From CAYZSU01 sp964480565 (GTDB lineage: Bacteria; UBA10199; 2-02-FULL-44-16; JAAZCA01), in NCBI GenBank assembly GCA_964480565.1, contig CAYZSU010000020.1, positions 1 through 34,244 on the forward strand: a DNA stretch of 34,244 bases, read 5' to 3'. Shown one piece after another: positions 8,120 to 16,102 of the stretch (its first letter is position 1; every line of letters starts with the position of its first letter). A program made the translations under genes and the position numbers. Below the pieces are notes generated by a model, which saw only the letters and a program-made list of their open reading frames with translations, was not told the origin of the DNA and did no database searches.

Positions 8120-9155
8120 TGGGCATACATATATCGTCAGCTCATCACCGCATATTCGCCATTCAGATAGTATTTCGCGTATTATGTGGACAGTTATTAT
8201 TGCATTATGCCCAGCGCTAATCGCATCCATATACTATTTTGGTTATTATGCATTGATTATTACAGGACTGTGCGTATCCACTGCAATACTCACAGAAATG
8301 CTATGCCAAAAAATAGCGGGCAAGCGCATATGCATTGCGGATGGATCCGCTGTGCTGACTGGATTATTGCTCGCATTTACATTGCCGCCGTCCGTACCGT
8401 GGTATGCCGCAGTTTTAGGGGCATCATTTGCTATTGGTATTGCCAAACATGCATTTGGTGGCCTGGGATGTAATATATGGAATCCTGCACTTGCGGGCCG
8501 TGCTTTTTTATTGGCTGCATATTCTGGGAGCATGGTGATGAGTAAATGGCCGATTCTGCAGCAAGCGGTTTATGGTAATATCTTAACTATTGGTACGGAT
8601 GTCATTACCAAAGCCACACCATGTGCGGTATTGAAACAGGCACCATTAACAATTGTGAATCACTATTCGCTATGGGATTTAATTGTTGGGCATATCCCAG
8701 GATGTATTGGTGAGACTTCTGTGATTGCATTGGTTATTGGCGCGATCATTTTGATCGCAAGGTCGACTATTAATTGGCGATTGCCACTGGCATTTATCGG
8801 AACCGTATTTATCCTGGTATTGATATTACCCCTGACTGGCAGTGATGGGCAGTATATAATTGCACTGCGAGATTTAAGCGTATTTGGTCATGGGGGTGCA
8901 CTTCAATTAGGGGGATTTCATATATTTTCAGGTGGGCTGATTCTGGGTGCATTCTTTATGGCTACGGATATGGTGACAAGTCCGTTAACATCTAAAGGAC
9001 AGGCATTGTATGGTTTTGGATGTGGAGTGTTTGTAGTGATGATTCGTTTTTATGGAGGGTATCCAGAAGGGGTGTGTTATTCTATTTTAATTATGAATAC
9101 ACTTGTCTGGGTAATTGATCGCTGTACGCGACCGCGTATTTTTGGAAAGGGATAA
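8112..9155 (+). CDS. rnfD: Rnf electron transport complex subunit RnfD
   Basis: RnfD is a polytopic membrane subunit that carries covalently bound FMN and is thought to help form the ion channel. The 347-residue product starts MNNGHTYIVSSSPHIR, a typical RnfD opening, and has about nine or ten hydrophobic helices. The likely FMN-linked threonine is T169 in DVITKATPC. This position is SGAT in the Vibrio protein and TxAT in many others, so a lysine replaces the usual glycine. The GLGCNIWNPALAGRAFLLAA block is conserved. The start at 8112 has AAAGGAGG upstream, inside the end of rnfC. rnfG begins one base after the stop codon. Confidence 0.95.
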   Translation: MNNGHTYIVSSSPHIRHSDSISRIMWTVIIALCPALIASIYYFGYYALIITGLCVSTAILTEMLCQKIAGKRICIADGSAVLTGLLLAFTLPPSVPWYAAVLGASFAIGIAKHAFGGLGCNIWNPALAGRAFLLAAYSGSMVMSKWPILQQAVYGNILTIGTDVITKATPCAVLKQAPLTIVNHYSLWDLIVGHIPGCIGETSVIALVIGAIILIARSTINWRLPLAFIGTVFILVLILPLTGSDGQYIIALRDLSVFGHGGALQLGGFHIFSGGLILGAFFMATDMVTSPLTSKGQALYGFGCGVFVVMIRFYGGYPEGVCYSILIMNTLVWVIDRCTRPRIFGKG

Positions 9156-9156
9156 T

Positions 9157-9771
9157 ATGTTAACATTGCCAAATTGGTTTCGATTTCCGTTTGTGTTGAT
9201 GATTGTGACAGGTATTTCTGGCGTCGGATTGACTGCACTTTGGCATGCCACATTGCCACAAAAAAATGAATTGGCAGCGCAGGCGGCAACTAAGGCCATA
9301 AGCGAAGTCATGCCAAGAGCCACCCGATTTGAAAAAAAACATGTACGCCTTGGCGAGCAAGCTGTTGACTATCAGATTGCATATCAGGATGATCACATAT
9401 TGGGTTATATCGCGATAGGTGAGGGAGTGGGATATTCCAGTACAATAAAGGTGATGGTTAGCGTTCTACCGGATATGCATATTTTTCGCACAAAGGTATT
9501 GTATCAAAAGGAAACACCTGGGCTAGGAGATAAGATTTTGGAAATTAAGTCCAATGCGACATGGGGTAAGCTTTTGACTGGCAATATGCCGGATGAATCC
9601 AAGCGTCGCCCGTGGTTTCAGACGCAATTTGATGGAAAAAAAGCCCCCCTGCAGGTGACAGCTGATGGTGGTCAGGTTGATGCGATTACTGGGGCCACGA
9701 TTACATCTCGTGCCATGTGTGTAGCGATTAATGACGCGATTAACCAGTTGTCGCTTGTATTGTCCCAGTAG
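9157..9771 (+). CDS. rnfG: Rnf electron transport complex subunit RnfG (FMN-binding)
   Basis: RnfG has one N-terminal membrane helix (about residues 8-30) and a periplasmic FMN-binding domain with a covalently attached FMN. In the 204-residue product the flavinylation motif is DAITGATITS, with T181 as the predicted acceptor. GYSSTIKVMVSV and ETPGLGDKI are the usual neighbouring family blocks. The ATG at 9157 follows GGAAAGGGATA. It closes the operon rnfE-A-B-C-D-G. No ApbE flavin transferase gene is in the window, so it must lie elsewhere if the flavins are attached as in other Rnf systems. No clear terminator hairpin is visible in the 69 bases before the convergent ruvC. Confidence 0.94.
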   Translation: MLTLPNWFRFPFVLMIVTGISGVGLTALWHATLPQKNELAAQAATKAISEVMPRATRFEKKHVRLGEQAVDYQIAYQDDHILGYIAIGEGVGYSSTIKVMVSVLPDMHIFRTKVLYQKETPGLGDKILEIKSNATWGKLLTGNMPDESKRRPWFQTQFDGKKAPLQVTADGGQVDAITGATITSRAMCVAINDAINQLSLVLSQ

Positions 9772-9840
9772 ATTGATGTCATAGGGTATTTTTAATAAAT
9801 TCGCATATATAATTCTTATTTGACTATATCAAATTATTTT

Positions 9841-10326
9841 TTATGAAATAAGAGCAGCCATCTTGCTGGAGTGCGCATGGCAGATAGCGATGGCCAGAGC
9901 ATCGGATGCATCTTCATAGGCCACTTCTGGCAATGATAATAGAACACGAACCATGTTTTGAATCTGTGTTTTACTGGCACGGCCATGTCCGACAATTGCT
10001 TGCTTAACCGCGGTGGGTGAGTATTTATGTGCGGGCAATTGTTTTTCTCTGGCAGCCAATATAGCGGCGCCTCTGGCATGTCCCAATATTAATGCGCTTT
10101 TGGCATTTTTTGCTACAAAGACATCTTCAATCACTGCAATGCTTGGTTGATAGATATCGATAAATTTTTTTAGTTCAATGAAAATCGTATGAATGCGCTC
10201 GGGTAAATCTAGCGTGGTTTTTGGCCGAATGAGACCATTGTCGATATGGGCAATATGATTCCCTTTATGTTCAATAAATCCATAGCCAGTAATGCGCGAC
10301 CCAGGATCGATGCCCATGATGATCAT
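9841..10326 (-). CDS. ruvC: Crossover junction endodeoxyribonuclease RuvC
   Basis: RuvC resolves Holliday junctions by symmetric nicking, working with RuvAB. The 161-residue product retains the four catalytic acidic residues: D7 in GIDPGSRITGYG, E67 in VIEDVF, and D139 and D142 in EDASDALAIAICH. The start is supported by a GGAG site seven bases before the ATG. It lies downstream of yebC on the same strand with a 65-base gap. The yebC-ruvC neighbourhood is common in many bacteria, where ruvA and ruvB often follow. Here no ruvAB is present and lipid or electron-transport genes are next, so ruvAB must be elsewhere. Confidence 0.96.
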   Translation of the reverse strand: MIIMGIDPGSRITGYGFIEHKGNHIAHIDNGLIRPKTTLDLPERIHTIFIELKKFIDIYQPSIAVIEDVFVAKNAKSALILGHARGAAILAAREKQLPAHKYSPTAVKQAIVGHGRASKTQIQNMVRVLLSLPEVAYEDASDALAIAICHAHSSKMAALIS

Positions 10327-10391
10327 AGTTATACTCCAGGACTGTTACTGTGAATGATTTTTTTTGAATCGTGTTCCTTAAGGTCAATTAT

Positions 10392-11138
10392 CTATACAAG
10401 TTCTGCCATGATATCTTCATCAATATCAAAGTTAGCATATACTTTTTGAACATCCTCGTGATCTTCAAGTGCATCCATAAGCTTAAGCATTTTACCCGCA
10501 TCCTCTGCATTTTCTACTTTTACTGTGTTTTGTGGAATCATAACAATATCGGCTTCGATAGATTCTAGTCCAACATTTGTGCATGCTTCTTTTACTTCTT
10601 GAAATGCGTCAGGAGATGTAATGACTTCAATATAGTCACCTTCATCCTTAATGTCATCAGCACCTGATTCAAGAGCTGTATCCATGATTTTTTCTTCATC
10701 CACATTTTTTTCAAATATAATCATGCCTTGGCGATTAAACATCCATGATACGCAACCATTTTCACCAAAATTACCGCCGCGTTTTGAAAAAATATGACGA
10801 ATTTCAGCCACTGTGCGATTGCGGTTATCTGTTAAAACATCCAGCATGATTGCTACACCACAAGGACCATAACCTTCAAAGGTTATTTCTTCATAGGTAA
10901 CACCTTCAATTTCACCGGTGCCGCGTTTAATGGCTCGGATGATATTATCATTGGGCATATTGGCTGCGCGCGCTTTATCCAAGACCGTTCGAAGTCGCGG
11001 GTTGCCAGTGGGATCACCGCCCCCTTGGCGTGCGGCAATCGTAATTTCTTTGATGAGCTTTGAAAAAACTTTGCCTCTTTTTGCATCTGCAGCTCCTTTT
11101 TTGTGTTTAATGGTCGACCATTTATTATGACCTGACAT
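10392..11138 (-). CDS. yebC: YebC/PmpR family transcriptional regulator / translation factor
   Basis: The 248-residue product opens MSGHNKWSTIKHKKGAAD, the hallmark of this family. Also present are RQGGGDPTGNPRLRTVLDKA, PNDNIIRAIKRGTG, YEGYGP-like FEGYGPCGVA, and LTDNRNRTVAEIRHIFSK. Members bind DNA as regulators (PmpR in Pseudomonas), and recent work on YebC proteins also supports a role in translating proline-rich stretches. The start at 11138 has AAGGGAG upstream; an in-frame extension to 11180 reads through that site and is unlikely. It sits between pilT and ruvC on the minus strand. Confidence 0.95.
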   Translation of the reverse strand: MSGHNKWSTIKHKKGAADAKRGKVFSKLIKEITIAARQGGGDPTGNPRLRTVLDKARAANMPNDNIIRAIKRGTGEIEGVTYEEITFEGYGPCGVAIMLDVLTDNRNRTVAEIRHIFSKRGGNFGENGCVSWMFNRQGMIIFEKNVDEEKIMDTALESGADDIKDEGDYIEVITSPDAFQEVKEACTNVGLESIEADIVMIPQNTVKVENAEDAGKMLKLMDALEDHEDVQKVYANFDIDEDIMAELV

Positions 11139-11276
11139 GCGTTCTCCCTTGTAATGTAATATGTGGCGCGACGCTAGCAAACATGTATCTATTTTGTAAA
11201 GTGCAAATCAGCGGTAATTCGGATAAATTGGGGCTAAGGGCTGCAGTATGTGGGCGATTCAAAAAGGTGATTTTTC

Positions 11277-12335
11277 TTAACGTGCATAATTGTCAAATTC
11301 ATTGACATCCAATGATCTGTGCCTAGCCACCTCTTTGCTAACGAGTCCGCTATTTGCAAGTTCAGCCAAGGATTGATCCATAGTAATCATGCCTGTGTTT
11401 TGTTGTCCCATCTGCATTTGAGATGGAATCTGATGGGTTTTTCCTTCTCGTATTAAATTTCGTATGCCCACTGTAGGGTAGAGAACTTCCAGTGAGAGTA
11501 CTCGGCCTCCATTTACTTTTGGCAGTAGTTGCTGACTTAAAACTCCTTCTAAAATAAATGATAGCTGTGTTCGAATTTGCGATTGATGATGCGGTGGAAA
11601 TACATCGATAATACGGTCAATGGTTTGAACAGCTGAATTGGTATGAAGCGTGCCCATCACTAAATGACCTGTTTCAGCAATGGTGATTGCGCTTTGAACG
11701 GTTTCCAGGTCTCGCATTTCACCGATCAGTACAATATCTGGATCCTGGCGAAGGATATACTTTAATGCACGTACAAAACTTAATGTATCGCGACCCACCT
11801 CACGTTGATTAATTAGAGATTTTTTTTGCTCAAATATAAATTCAATGGGATCTTCAACCGTAATGATATGTTCATGTCGACTTCGATTTACTGTTTCAAT
11901 AAGAGATGCGAGTGTGGTGGATTTGCCACTGCCAGTTTGTCCGGTCACAAGAATAAGTCCGCGTGGTTTATGTGTTAGTTCAATAACTCTTTCAGGAATG
12001 CCAAGTTCCGCAGGCATTTTTATTTCAAATGGTATTGTTCGAAATGCCCCGCAAATACATGCTTGTGCGGTAAATATATTTGCACGGTATCTGGATAAAC
12101 CCTTAATTTCAAAGGATAAGTCAATGGATTTACTTTTTTCAAGCTCAGCAGTTTGTTCGTCGGATAGACATTCAAAACAAATTGCTTTGGCTTTTTCAGG
12201 TGTAAGATTATCTTCACCAATGGATACCAATGTGCCATCCACTCGCATTTGCGCGGGCCGATTAACATTAATGTGAAGATCGCTAGCATTATTTTCAAAA
12301 CAAAAGGCAAGCAGTTCATTTAATGTTTTACTCAT
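11277..12335 (-). CDS. pilT: Type IV pilus retraction ATPase PilT
   Basis: PilT is a hexameric AAA-type ATPase that depolymerises type IV pili at the inner-membrane base and drives twitching. In the 352-residue protein the Walker A is GQTGSGKST (132-140). The Asp box is ITVEDPIEF, the Walker B region is IGEMRD (E206), and the His box is HLVMGTLHT (H231). The C-terminal motif IRNLIREGK corresponds to the AIRNLIRE motif needed for retraction, favouring PilT over PilB; PilU is a less likely alternative. The ATG at 12335 is preferred because AAAGGA precedes it; a TTG 15 bases upstream would place the ribosome binding site inside the gene. No other pilus gene is in the window. It follows the membrane protein gene by 22 bases. 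Confidence 0.95.
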   Translation of the reverse strand: MSKTLNELLAFCFENNASDLHINVNRPAQMRVDGTLVSIGEDNLTPEKAKAICFECLSDEQTAELEKSKSIDLSFEIKGLSRYRANIFTAQACICGAFRTIPFEIKMPAELGIPERVIELTHKPRGLILVTGQTGSGKSTTLASLIETVNRSRHEHIITVEDPIEFIFEQKKSLINQREVGRDTLSFVRALKYILRQDPDIVLIGEMRDLETVQSAITIAETGHLVMGTLHTNSAVQTIDRIIDVFPPHHQSQIRTQLSFILEGVLSQQLLPKVNGGRVLSLEVLYPTVGIRNLIREGKTHQIPSQMQMGQQNTGMITMDQSLAELANSGLVSKEVARHRSLDVNEFDNYAR

Positions 12336-12357
12336 GAATAGTCCTTTCAAAAAAATA

Positions 12358-13995
12358 TTAATCTTTATTTGTCATTGCAGGTAATTCGCTTGCATTCACT
12401 TCGCCATGTTGAATCATATATTTAATTAAGGGATTGTGAATGATTTTTAATTTAGAAATTTGTTCGTTAAAATTTGGAATATCTCGTAGATAAATAAATG
12501 CATCCTGTCCAGCGTATACAAGAATCCAATGCGGAAGTTTCCATAAATAATAGTGCAATGGTCGGTTTCCCCATACAGAGTGTGCAGGGAAAATTAAATA
12601 ATCAAATTGGTATTCTTGATCTAGCTTTGAAAAATAATCAATGCGTGTGCTACTATACATCCATTTTTTAAAAAATAAATCACCATATATAGGTGTGCGG
12701 CCATCAATAAATACTTTTTCGCGTGGCCACCTGGAATATATCAAATACCCACCCATAGCCATGCTATTTAAATTCTTTCCGTAAATATGGTTGCGGTCCA
12801 AAAAAGACACTGCTTTTGGAGCAATAAATGAATCTGCTTCACGTATACCCAATTCGCCAGCTGTATGCCCTGTAATGGTGGAAATTACGCCATATCGAAT
12901 GCAGAAAAATGAAATAAGTGTGAATAGGGTTAAATATATCCACTGACGGCATCCTTTAAATTGCGTATATTGCCCCAAATAGCGACCTAATGGATGTGAA
13001 TAATAGAAGGCCAGGGGGAGGTTGATAAACATAAAATGGCATGTGAATCGAGAGCCCTGATATACTAAATAAATACTAACTATTGTAAGAAATAGATGTG
13101 AGATGCGTAATTTTTTTAAGTTAATTAAATAAAGTAGGGGGAGTAAATAACTTAAGAATTCATATAAATTGGTGGCCAGTGTTTTACTAACGCGTGCGTC
13201 TGAAATTGGAATCCATTCACTGGTGAATTTAAGAATATTTTCCATGTCAAAATGTTCAAAAGGAAATAGTAATGTGCGAATGCCATAGGGGGTTAATGTA
13301 CATGCCAATATGCATAGTAGTGTAAGTAGCCATAAATAATATAGTTTTGATTTTGCCAGGGGAGTTATTCCTGTGCGCCATTGTGAAATGAGTGTATCAA
13401 TTGTTTCTCCTGCGCTAAATGCCCCTAGGATAGCAATGGATAATAATCCACCGGCATGGAGATTGATCCACGGAATTGTAATAATGGGCATAAGCCATAG
13501 CCATGCTTTTTTGTTTTGCTGATATCGGTGTAGTAGATAGAGAAATGATACTACGAATAGGAATGTAAAGAAAAATGGCCGCATCATTACGCGATGTGCG
13601 ATGCTGAAAATAAGAATGATCATTGCGCACATTGATGCAATCGTTGAGTGAGTTATATCCTTTATCAGGCGATAGAAAATATATACTAAGGCGCAAAATA
13701 TTATAAATCGTACAATAATAAGGCCATGAATTTCAAAGAGAGAGTAGATATGCCAGGCAAATACTTGAAATAGCCATTCATGATTGACCCAACTAGCACC
13801 AGTGACTGTCCAGGAAAATGGATCAAATGTAGGCACATATTCGATTAATGCGATAATTTCACCGGTTTTTAAATGCCACCAAATATCAAAGCTTCCAAGT
13901 TGTGTAGCGCCAGCCATAATAATCAGACCAAGAACAGATAATGGCCATAAATATGATTTGGGAGGGGAACTATTTTTTAAATAGGAAATAATCAT
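12358..13995 (-). CDS. Polytopic membrane protein, GT-C glycosyltransferase-like, unknown substrate
   Basis: I recognise the general layout but not a named function. The 545-residue product has about ten to twelve predicted membrane helices and a soluble C-terminal part from about residue 400. The first extracytoplasmic loop carries DIWWHLKTGE (37-46), DPFSWT and NHEWLFQ (71-77), which fits the acidic/tryptophan first loop of GT-C-fold, lipid-linked sugar transferases. The C-terminal domain has YSRWPREKVFIDGRTPIYG and SVWGNRPLHYYLWKLP. No nucleotide-sugar-binding motif is seen, as expected for GT-C enzymes. The spacing to pilT (22 bases) suggests co-transcription. A role in decorating a surface or pilus component is only a guess from position. 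The ATG at 13995 lacks a strong ribosome binding site. Confidence 0.75.
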   Translation of the reverse strand: MIISYLKNSSPPKSYLWPLSVLGLIIMAGATQLGSFDIWWHLKTGEIIALIEYVPTFDPFSWTVTGASWVNHEWLFQVFAWHIYSLFEIHGLIIVRFIIFCALVYIFYRLIKDITHSTIASMCAMIILIFSIAHRVMMRPFFFTFLFVVSFLYLLHRYQQNKKAWLWLMPIITIPWINLHAGGLLSIAILGAFSAGETIDTLISQWRTGITPLAKSKLYYLWLLTLLCILACTLTPYGIRTLLFPFEHFDMENILKFTSEWIPISDARVSKTLATNLYEFLSYLLPLLYLINLKKLRISHLFLTIVSIYLVYQGSRFTCHFMFINLPLAFYYSHPLGRYLGQYTQFKGCRQWIYLTLFTLISFFCIRYGVISTITGHTAGELGIREADSFIAPKAVSFLDRNHIYGKNLNSMAMGGYLIYSRWPREKVFIDGRTPIYGDLFFKKWMYSSTRIDYFSKLDQEYQFDYLIFPAHSVWGNRPLHYYLWKLPHWILVYAGQDAFIYLRDIPNFNEQISKLKIIHNPLIKYMIQHGEVNASELPAMTNKD

Positions 13996-14043
13996 GTGCG
14001 TGAGACTATCATATAATTTGCATGCTGGCTACGATGTTTTTTT

Positions 14044-14090
14044 CCGTGCCAGGCATGAAGTTCGTACAACCCTGCCAATGCCTGGCACGG
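14044..14090. repeat. 13-bp perfect inverted repeat between divergent genes
   Basis: ccgtgccaggcat (14044-14056) is the exact reverse complement of atgcctggcacgg (14078-14090), with a 21-base loop. It lies in the 177-base region between two divergently read genes (the GT-C-like protein and rlmN) and is not followed by a T-run, so it is not a standard terminator for either. It may be a mobile REP-like hairpin or an operator. The same core occurs at 23145, 27084 and 29213. Confidence 0.7.
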
Positions 14091-14119
14091 GGATTTTATT
14101 AATATTTAGTGAGTATAAA

Positions 14120-14148
14120 TTGACTTTTTCTAGAGCTGTGTCTAAAAA
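14120..14148 (+). promoter_or_regulatory. Putative promoter of rlmN
   Basis: TTGACT (14120-14125) and TAAAAA (14143-14148) are spaced by 17 bases, giving 5/6 and 4/6 matches to the sigma-70 consensus. The predicted transcript would start roughly 20 bases before the rlmN ATG. Prediction only. Confidence 0.35.
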
Positions 14149-14172
14149 GCTAGCGTTTTGATTGGAATCCAA

Positions 14173-15201
14173 ATGCCATTTATTACAGATATTCCCATAG
14201 CGACTTTTGACACATTTGTGGCTCAGCAAGGCCTTAAATCCTTTGCTGCTGATCAAATTATATCATGGTTGTATAAAAAAAATGTCATGTCATTTGATAA
14301 TATGACCAATATTAGTAAATATGCACGTGATGCATTGTCTCGTGAATATGATATTGTATCGCTATCCATTTCGAATATAGCGGTTTCCACGGATTTATCC
14401 AAAAAATATATATTTGAAACCCATGATGGGTGCTTTATTGAGTCTGTATGGATTCCCATGGATGACACGCATCATACAATTTGCTTGTCTACCCAAATAG
14501 GTTGTCAGATGGGATGTGCTTTTTGTAGGACTGCGCAAATGCCATTTGAACGGGATCTATCCTTGGGTGAAATTCTGGATCAGGTGCGACTCATTGCCTA
14601 TGATAATTCACAAATGCCCAGCAATATCGTTTTTATGGGCATGGGTGAGCCTATGAACAATTTGAGCAATCTATCAGATGCAATTTCAATATTACAGGAT
14701 GGGCGCGCATTTGGGTTGTCAAAACGTCGCATTACAGTGTCTACGTCGGGTATTTTGGATAAATTGGATATATTTGCAAAAATGCATGATGTAAAAATTG
14801 CCATTTCTTTAAATGCAGCGACAGATAATATCCGTAGCCAAATTATGCCAATCAATAAACGCTATTCAATTGCAGATATTGTGAAATTTGCCAAACATTA
14901 TAATACGTATTCAAAGCATCGCATTACATTTGAATATGTATTAATTCAAGGCATCAATGACACGGATAGTGAAATGAAACAGTTGGTTGAATTGCTATCA
15001 ATGTTTCCATGTAAAATTAATTTAATTCCATTTAATGGTTTTGATACATCTGAATATAAGCGTCCATTTAAGAAAACAGTGGATGCGTGGAGTAAAAAAT
15101 TGTACCAAGCAGGTATTCAGACAAATATTCGTATTAGCCGAGGACAAGATATTATGGCATCTTGCGGACAATTGGCTTCAAAAAAAAATAGAGGAGATTA
15201 A
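14173..15201 (+). CDS. rlmN: Dual-specificity 23S rRNA/tRNA adenine-C2 methyltransferase RlmN
   Basis: RlmN is a radical-SAM enzyme that methylates C2 of A2503 in 23S rRNA and A37 in some tRNAs. The 342-residue product has the cluster motif C111-QMG-C115-AF-C118, the GEPMNN motif (MGMGEPMNN), SISTSGI-like VSTSGI, and KIAISLNAA. The C-terminal cysteine in MASCGQL corresponds to the methyl-carrying residue of E. coli RlmN. The ATG at 14173 is chosen over a TTG at 14158; it has GGA seven bases upstream and gives a standard N-terminus. mtnP follows one base after the stop, so it is probably the first gene of a unit rlmN-mtnP-kinase-tex. Confidence 0.96.
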   Translation: MPFITDIPIATFDTFVAQQGLKSFAADQIISWLYKKNVMSFDNMTNISKYARDALSREYDIVSLSISNIAVSTDLSKKYIFETHDGCFIESVWIPMDDTHHTICLSTQIGCQMGCAFCRTAQMPFERDLSLGEILDQVRLIAYDNSQMPSNIVFMGMGEPMNNLSNLSDAISILQDGRAFGLSKRRITVSTSGILDKLDIFAKMHDVKIAISLNAATDNIRSQIMPINKRYSIADIVKFAKHYNTYSKHRITFEYVLIQGINDTDSEMKQLVELLSMFPCKINLIPFNGFDTSEYKRPFKKTVDAWSKKLYQAGIQTNIRISRGQDIMASCGQLASKKNRGD

Positions 15202-15202
15202 T

Positions 15203-16066
15203 ATGGCACAAAATCGAATTGGTATTATTGGCGGAAGTGGTTTGTATCAAATGAATAATGTGACCATTACGGACGAGGTCTATGTGGATACGCCGTTTGG
15301 TTCGCCATCCGATGCTGTGATTTTAGGTGAAATGGACCAATGTCCAGTGGCTTTTTTGCCACGACATGGAAAGGGCCATCGTATCTTACCGCATGAAATT
15401 AATTATCGTGCGAATATATTTGCGCTTAAATCCATGGGAGTTAATACGATTATTTCTGTGTCAGCGGTTGGCAGTATGCGCAAAGAAATTAAACCCGGTG
15501 ATTTAGTCATGGTGGATCAATTTGTCGATCGTACCAAAGTGCGTGAGCAAACTTTTTTTGGAAATGGTGTGGCCGCTCACGTGTCATTTGCTGATCCTGT
15601 ATGCGACAACCTTCGAAACGCACTTGTTCAGGCATCGCAACATATAGCATGTGATGTACATTCAACAGGTACATACGTTTGTATTGAAGGGCCGATGTTT
15701 TCATCTCGCGCAGAGTCGTCTATTTATAGGTCTTGGGGTGTCGATGTAATTGGGATGACCAATTATCAGGAAGCAAAATTAGCACGCGAAGCGGAAATAT
15801 GTTTTGCTACTATTGCGCTTGCAACGGATTATGACTGTTGGCACAAGGAAGAGGGGGCCGTGGATGTAGCCATGGTGGTAGCAACGATGAAGAAAAATGT
15901 AGTAAATGCGCAGACAGCTATTTCATCATTACTTACTACATATACGGATAATGCCGAATGTGCCTGTCATCAGTCGCTAAATGGTGCGATCATGACAGAC
16001 CCTTCCTGCATTCCTGATGATCAGAAAAAAAAGTTAGCGCCAATATTAGGTAAATATTTCAACTAG
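15203..16066 (+). CDS. mtnP: S-methyl-5'-thioadenosine phosphorylase
   Basis: MtnP splits methylthioadenosine with phosphate into adenine and methylthioribose-1-phosphate, salvaging the by-product of polyamine synthesis. The 287-residue product shows GIIGGSGLYQM at the N-terminus, FLPRHGKGHRILPHEINYRAN, the phosphate-binding VSAVGSM, CIEGPMFSSRAE, and the substrate-binding block GMTNYQEAKLAREAEI ending ATDYDCWH. The MTN and ATDYDCWH blocks favour methylthioadenosine over the related inosine phosphorylases. The ATG at 15203 has GAGGAG at ideal spacing; a longer frame overlapping rlmN is unlikely. The adenine released could be recovered by Apt (29655). A PfkB-family kinase follows 36 bases downstream. 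Confidence 0.94.
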   Translation: MAQNRIGIIGGSGLYQMNNVTITDEVYVDTPFGSPSDAVILGEMDQCPVAFLPRHGKGHRILPHEINYRANIFALKSMGVNTIISVSAVGSMRKEIKPGDLVMVDQFVDRTKVREQTFFGNGVAAHVSFADPVCDNLRNALVQASQHIACDVHSTGTYVCIEGPMFSSRAESSIYRSWGVDVIGMTNYQEAKLAREAEICFATIALATDYDCWHKEEGAVDVAMVVATMKKNVVNAQTAISSLLTTYTDNAECACHQSLNGAIMTDPSCIPDDQKKKLAPILGKYFN

Positions 16067-16102
16067 TGTATAAATAATTGTAGTCAATGAATAGAGGCAT
16101 CG

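Noticed and set aside
8246..8533. A 95-codon minus-strand frame inside rnfD
   Set aside because: A shadow of the real gene; its composition mirrors membrane helix codons of RnfD.
11845..12276. A 143-codon plus-strand frame inside pilT
   Set aside because: It is antisense to the Walker A and N-terminal domain coding sequence of pilT, which is clearly the real gene.
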